Source: Hohaiivirga grylli (lineage in GTDB: Bacteria; Pseudomonadota; Alphaproteobacteria; Rhizobiales; Beijerinckiaceae). Taken from it: a stretch of 64,000 nucleotides of DNA. The position numbers and the translations under genes were made by a program. Positions 60,838 to 64,000 of this stretch are shown one piece after another; position 1 is the stretch's first letter; each line of letters begins with the position of its first letter. The DNA lies in assembly GCF_039655745.1 (NCBI RefSeq), contig NZ_JBBYXI010000002.1, positions 372,001 to 436,000 of the forward strand, given 5' to 3'. The notes below the pieces were generated by a model, which did not search any database, was not told the origin of the DNA, and was given only the letters and a program-made list of their open reading frames with translations.

Positions 60838-61153
60838 GAGATATCTCCGTTAAGATTTTGAAGATAATGGAAGAATTGTAAGAGGACTCAGCTGTCCTAT
60901 AATTTTAATATCAAGCTCTTAAAATCATACGTCAATTTATGACAGAAAACACATGTGACTAAAGTCGCATATACAGCCAGAATGCCTGATATGTTGTTAT
61001 ACCTGTAAAAAATATCATTTCTTCTGCTTATTATCTAAAGAAAATAGGGGATAGCTGTAGCATCCCTGCCTAAATCCGTTTATGGACAAAGCGTGTCTAA
61101 TCTCTAAAGATGCCTGCCTGTTGTACAGGAGAGGCTCGTCAGGTGAAACGAAA
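60838..61153. other. 316-bp gap with a promoter and a palindrome
   Basis: No gene seen. Holds the plus-strand promoter at 60876-60903 and the inverted repeat TGTGACTAAAGTCGCA at 60954-60969. Confidence 0.45.
60876..60903 (+). promoter_or_regulatory. Good sigma-70-type promoter
   Basis: TTGTAA (4 of 6), 16-nt gap, TATAAT (6 of 6). A transcript would start near 60910, giving the lipoprotein at 61154 an unusually long leader of about 240 nt, or a separate small RNA. Confidence 0.45.
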
Positions 61154-61489
61154 ATGGAAATGGTACGCAGATCGGCTCTCTTGATGGCCTGCGTAATCGG
61201 CGCGTTTGCCGTTGCAGGATGCTCCCACGATGTTAATCCGGTTCGGGATACATTTGCATCAATGGGAGCTGCAGCAAAGGTTCCGCCAGCACCCGATTTT
61301 GTTGTTGCTTCACGCTCTTATGAGCAGGGGGATTATATCCCGGTTGGTATCAGACAGCCGCCGCGTAAATATCCAGCCCGGACACCAGAGCAGATAAAAG
61401 CTGTCGAAGGACAGCTTGATGCTGCCCGTAACAGAACAGATGCTCAGGGTCGAGCAGTGCTGCGTGAAAGCGCTGCTCCTAGCAACTGA
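61154..61489 (+). CDS. Putative lipoprotein
   Basis: 111 residues from the ATG at 61154 (AGGTGA upstream; the frame opens at 61082). A hydrophobic start ends in the lipobox VAGC (MACVIGAFAVAGC). The mature part is polar with a Pro/Arg-rich centre (IRQPPRKYPARTPEQIK) and a helical end. It precedes the aminotransferase by 50 bp, a neighbourhood seen in other Hyphomicrobiales. Function unknown. Confidence 0.65.
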   Translation: MEMVRRSALLMACVIGAFAVAGCSHDVNPVRDTFASMGAAAKVPPAPDFVVASRSYEQGDYIPVGIRQPPRKYPARTPEQIKAVEGQLDAARNRTDAQGRAVLRESAAPSN

Positions 61490-61539
61490 TCTGAGATCAT
61501 GTCTTTAGGACCATCCGAATAATTACAGGAGTGAAGAGA

Positions 61540-62760
61540 ATGTCGGATTTCCACCGTATCAAGCGTTTGCCGCCTTATGTATTCGAGCAAGTGAATCGAA
61601 TTAAGGCCGCCGCGCGAGCCGGTGGGGCTGATATTATTGACCTTGGGATGGGCAATCCTGATCTTGATGCTCCACGTCATGTTATCCAGAAGCTGGTTGA
61701 AACAGCCGGAAAGCCAAGGACAGACCGTTACTCTGCATCCAAAGGCATTGTAGGTTTGCGCCGTGCGCAGGCTGCCTATTATGAGCGCCGCTTTGGTGTA
61801 AAGCTCAACCCAGATACGCAGGTTGTCGCGACCCTTGGTTCCAAGGAAGGCTTTGCCAATATGGCACAGGCCATTACGGCACCGGGTGATGTGGTTCTGG
61901 TTCCAAACCCAAGTTACCCAATTCATGCATTCGGCTTCCTTATGGCGGGCGGCGTTATCCGCTCCGTCTCGGCTGAGCCAACACCAGACTTCTTCGTTTC
62001 GGCTGAGCGTGCCATGCTGCACTCTATTCCGAAGCCAATTGCGCTGGTTGTATGCTATCCGTCAAACCCGACAGCTTATGTTGCAAGTCTTGATTTCTAT
62101 CGTGATCTTGTTGCTTTCGCAAAGAAGCATGAAATCATTCTGCTCTCGGATCTGGCCTACTCAGAAGTTTATTTTGATGGTGAGCCACCACCATCCGTTC
62201 TGCAGATTCCGGGTGCTATTGATGTCACCGTTGAATTTACCTCCATGTCAAAGACATTCTCCATGGCAGGGTGGCGTATGGGCTTTGCTGTTGGTAACGA
62301 GCGCCTGCTGGCAGCTCTTGCCCGTGTGAAATCCTACCTTGATTATGGTGCCTATACACCAATTCAGGTCGCCGCGACGGCGGCCTTAAACGGGCCGGAA
62401 GACTGCATCAATGAAATGCGTGGCATTTATCGCAAGCGCCGTGATGTCCTGATCGAATCTTTTGCGACAGCGGGCTGGGAGATTCCATCTCCGAGTGCTT
62501 CGATGTTCGCATGGGTTGGTATTCCTGAGCCATTCCGCCATCTGGGTAGCCTTGAATTCTCCAAGCTGCTGGTCGAGAAGGCCGATGTTGCTGTTGCCCC
62601 GGGTATCGGTTTTGGCGAGCATGGGGATGACTATGTCCGTATCGCTCTTGTCGAGAACGAACAGCGCATTCGTCAGGCTGCACGTAATATCCGTAAGTTT
62701 TTTGAGAGTGCGCCAAGCACGATGCATAACACTTTACGGACAGATGCCCCTAATGGCTAA
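61540..62760 (+). CDS. Class I/II aminotransferase (AlaC-like)
   Basis: PLP aminotransferase upstream of hom, as is usual in alphaproteobacteria, where it is annotated as an alanine/LL-diaminopimelate-type aminotransferase. 406 residues: ADIIDLGMGNPDLDAPRHVI near 32, YSASKGIVGLRRAQAAYYERRFG, VPNPSYPIHAFGFLMAGG near 124, the PLP lysine in FTSMSKTFSMAGWRMGFAVG near 240, GEHGDDYVRIALVENEQRIRQAARNI near 365. AGGAG is 9 nt before the ATG at 61540. Confidence 0.9.
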   Translation: MSDFHRIKRLPPYVFEQVNRIKAAARAGGADIIDLGMGNPDLDAPRHVIQKLVETAGKPRTDRYSASKGIVGLRRAQAAYYERRFGVKLNPDTQVVATLGSKEGFANMAQAITAPGDVVLVPNPSYPIHAFGFLMAGGVIRSVSAEPTPDFFVSAERAMLHSIPKPIALVVCYPSNPTAYVASLDFYRDLVAFAKKHEIILLSDLAYSEVYFDGEPPPSVLQIPGAIDVTVEFTSMSKTFSMAGWRMGFAVGNERLLAALARVKSYLDYGAYTPIQVAATAALNGPEDCINEMRGIYRKRRDVLIESFATAGWEIPSPSASMFAWVGIPEPFRHLGSLEFSKLLVEKADVAVAPGIGFGEHGDDYVRIALVENEQRIRQAARNIRKFFESAPSTMHNTLRTDAPNG

Positions 62761-62952
62761 GACAATATGGCACAGACCGCTTAATCAATGGGTGAGGACA
62801 TTGTCCCTTATTCTTGATAAGCGGTAGGTGCATTTGGGATACGTTCATCTTCGCTCTGATAGGTCGTCATTGTTGTCGAGATGGGCATGCGTTGATACTC
62901 CGTATTGAGTGGTCAATCCCGCCATTTCAATATGCTAACTGTGGTTGAGATT

Positions 62953-64000
62953 ATGAAAGAGCCTCTGCGTATTGGTGTTGCCGGACTTGGAACTGTCGGT
63001 GCTTCTGTTATCCGTATTCTCAATACACAGGCCTCTTTGATTGAAGAGAAGACAGGTCGTCCTGTTGTCGTGACAGCTGTCTCAGCCCGCGATCGTAGTA
63101 AAGATCGTGGTATCGATCTCTCAGGTTATCAGTGGTTTGATAATGCCGCTGATATGGCCGCCTCATCTGATGTTGACTGCATTGTTGAGCTTATCGGTGG
63201 CGCTGATGGCATGGCCTATGAAACCATTGAAAAAGCTATTGCCAACGGCAAGCATGTCGTGACAGCCAATAAGGCTCTTCTGGCAAAGCATGGTCTTAAA
63301 CTGGCCGCGGCAGCAGAGAAAAAAGATACAGCTCTTGCTTTTGAGGCATCTGTTGCGGGTGGTATTCCCGTCATCAAGATTTTGCGTGAAGGTATGTCGG
63401 CTAACCGCATTAAGCGTATCTATGGCATCCTGAACGGTACCTGCAATTACATTCTTTCCCGGATGGAAAATGAGCGCATGACATTTCAGGATTGCCTGAA
63501 AGACGCGCAGAAGCTTGGTTATGCAGAGGCTGACCCGACATTTGACGTTGAGGGCTTTGATACGGCGCACAAGCTTGCGCTTCTTTCTAGCCTTGCTTTC
63601 GGAACCGAAGTTGATGCCGATTCCATCTATGTTGAAGGCATCTCCTCTATTTCGCCGCTTGATATCACAATGGCTGGTGAGCTCGGTTACCGGATAAAGC
63701 TGCTGGGCGTTGCAGAATACGGCAAGAATGGCCTTGAGCAGCGTGTCCATCCAACGATGGTTCCAAAGACATCGGCAATTGCTCAGGTTATGGGTGTGAC
63801 AAACGCCGTAACGATTGATGCTGATGCCGTGAAAGAACTGACGTTGATTGGTCCGGGTGCCGGTGGTGATGCAACCGCTTCAGCGGTTGTTGCTGATCTG
63901 ACAGATGTCGCCGCTGATGCCGTACCATTACCATTCGGTGTTTCAGCCGCTTCTCTGATCAAGGCCACATCGGCCGGTATGCAGCTGCATCAGGGCGGCT
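62953..64000 (+). CDS. hom: Homoserine dehydrogenase (cut by window edge)
   Basis: Reduces aspartate semialdehyde to homoserine for threonine and methionine synthesis; its product feeds metY after acetylation. 349 codons are inside the window without a stop. N-terminal NAD site RIGVAGLGTVGASVIRIL, then VTANKALLAKHG near 95, EASVAGGIPVIKILREG near 132, GILNGTCNYILSRMENE near 157, LGYAEADPTFDVEGFDTAHKLALLS near 190. The C-terminal ACT domain would lie beyond 64000. The ATG at 62953 is preferred; a GTG at 62941 is also in frame. Confidence 0.94.
   Translation, partial: MKEPLRIGVAGLGTVGASVIRILNTQASLIEEKTGRPVVVTAVSARDRSKDRGIDLSGYQWFDNAADMAASSDVDCIVELIGGADGMAYETIEKAIANGKHVVTANKALLAKHGLKLAAAAEKKDTALAFEASVAGGIPVIKILREGMSANRIKRIYGILNGTCNYILSRMENERMTFQDCLKDAQKLGYAEADPTFDVEGFDTAHKLALLSSLAFGTEVDADSIYVEGISSISPLDITMAGELGYRIKLLGVAEYGKNGLEQRVHPTMVPKTSAIAQVMGVTNAVTIDADAVKELTLIGPGAGGDATASAVVADLTDVAADAVPLPFGVSAASLIKATSAGMQLHQGG

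Overview
The window is a stretch of a bacterial chromosome. It most resembles an alphaproteobacterium of the order Hyphomicrobiales (Rhizobiales). The evidence is the porin_2-type porin with its ADLP...KSAPGEYVRVC start, the block CBP3 chaperone - YceD/DUF177 - plsX - fabH - ihfA - MerR, the orders glyA-nrdR-ribD-ribE, ribH-nusB-thiL and rplM-rpsI-argC, a type 2 argC, and DUF6163/DUF2842 proteins. Base composition looks balanced, with scattered AT-rich islands. I cannot name the genus. No phage, transposase or integrase gene was recognised.

Layout. 1-11.0 kb is housekeeping: the 5' end of hemB, 3-hydroxyisobutyryl-CoA hydrolase, an L,D-transpeptidase, then glyA-nrdR-ribD-ribE and ribH-nusB-thiL, with an AT-rich membrane gene and an SPFH protein between the two rib blocks. 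11.0-12.9 kb holds three small exported proteins. 13.0-18.9 kb is a compact type II-C CRISPR-Cas locus: array 1, a 31-residue membrane mini-ORF, a tracrRNA, cas9-cas1-cas2 and array 2. 19-25 kb has a porin whose last codons look frameshifted, a DcuC-type carrier with an AbgA-like amidohydrolase, and small membrane proteins. 25.4-31.8 kb is cydD-cydC-cydA-cydB-cydX (cytochrome bd and its assembly transporter) on the minus strand. 32-38 kb carries envelope and lipid-synthesis genes (HdeD-like, bamE, plsX, fabH, ihfA). 38-48 kb is transport and catabolism (DMT exporter, alcohol dehydrogenase, M20 hydrolase plus MFS carrier, adenine deaminase plus purine permease). 48-64 kb has yjhX, tRNA-Pro(GGG), a double cold-shock protein, COX15, metY, rplM-rpsI, an RtcB-like ligase inserted before argC, an FAH-family hydrolase, an aminotransferase and the start of hom.

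The most distinctive region is the CRISPR locus. Two arrays with the same repeat bracket the cas operon and share a conserved leader of about 100 bp. That leader contains a hairpin with a T-tract on the antisense strand. A plus-strand tracrRNA is predicted from an anti-repeat with a lower stem like that of Neisseria, two hairpins and a terminator. A second, diverged anti-repeat lies in the cas9 promoter/leader. A mini-ORF with a strong Shine-Dalgarno sequence sits just upstream of the tracrRNA. These last two features are the best candidates for something not described before; their functions are inference only.
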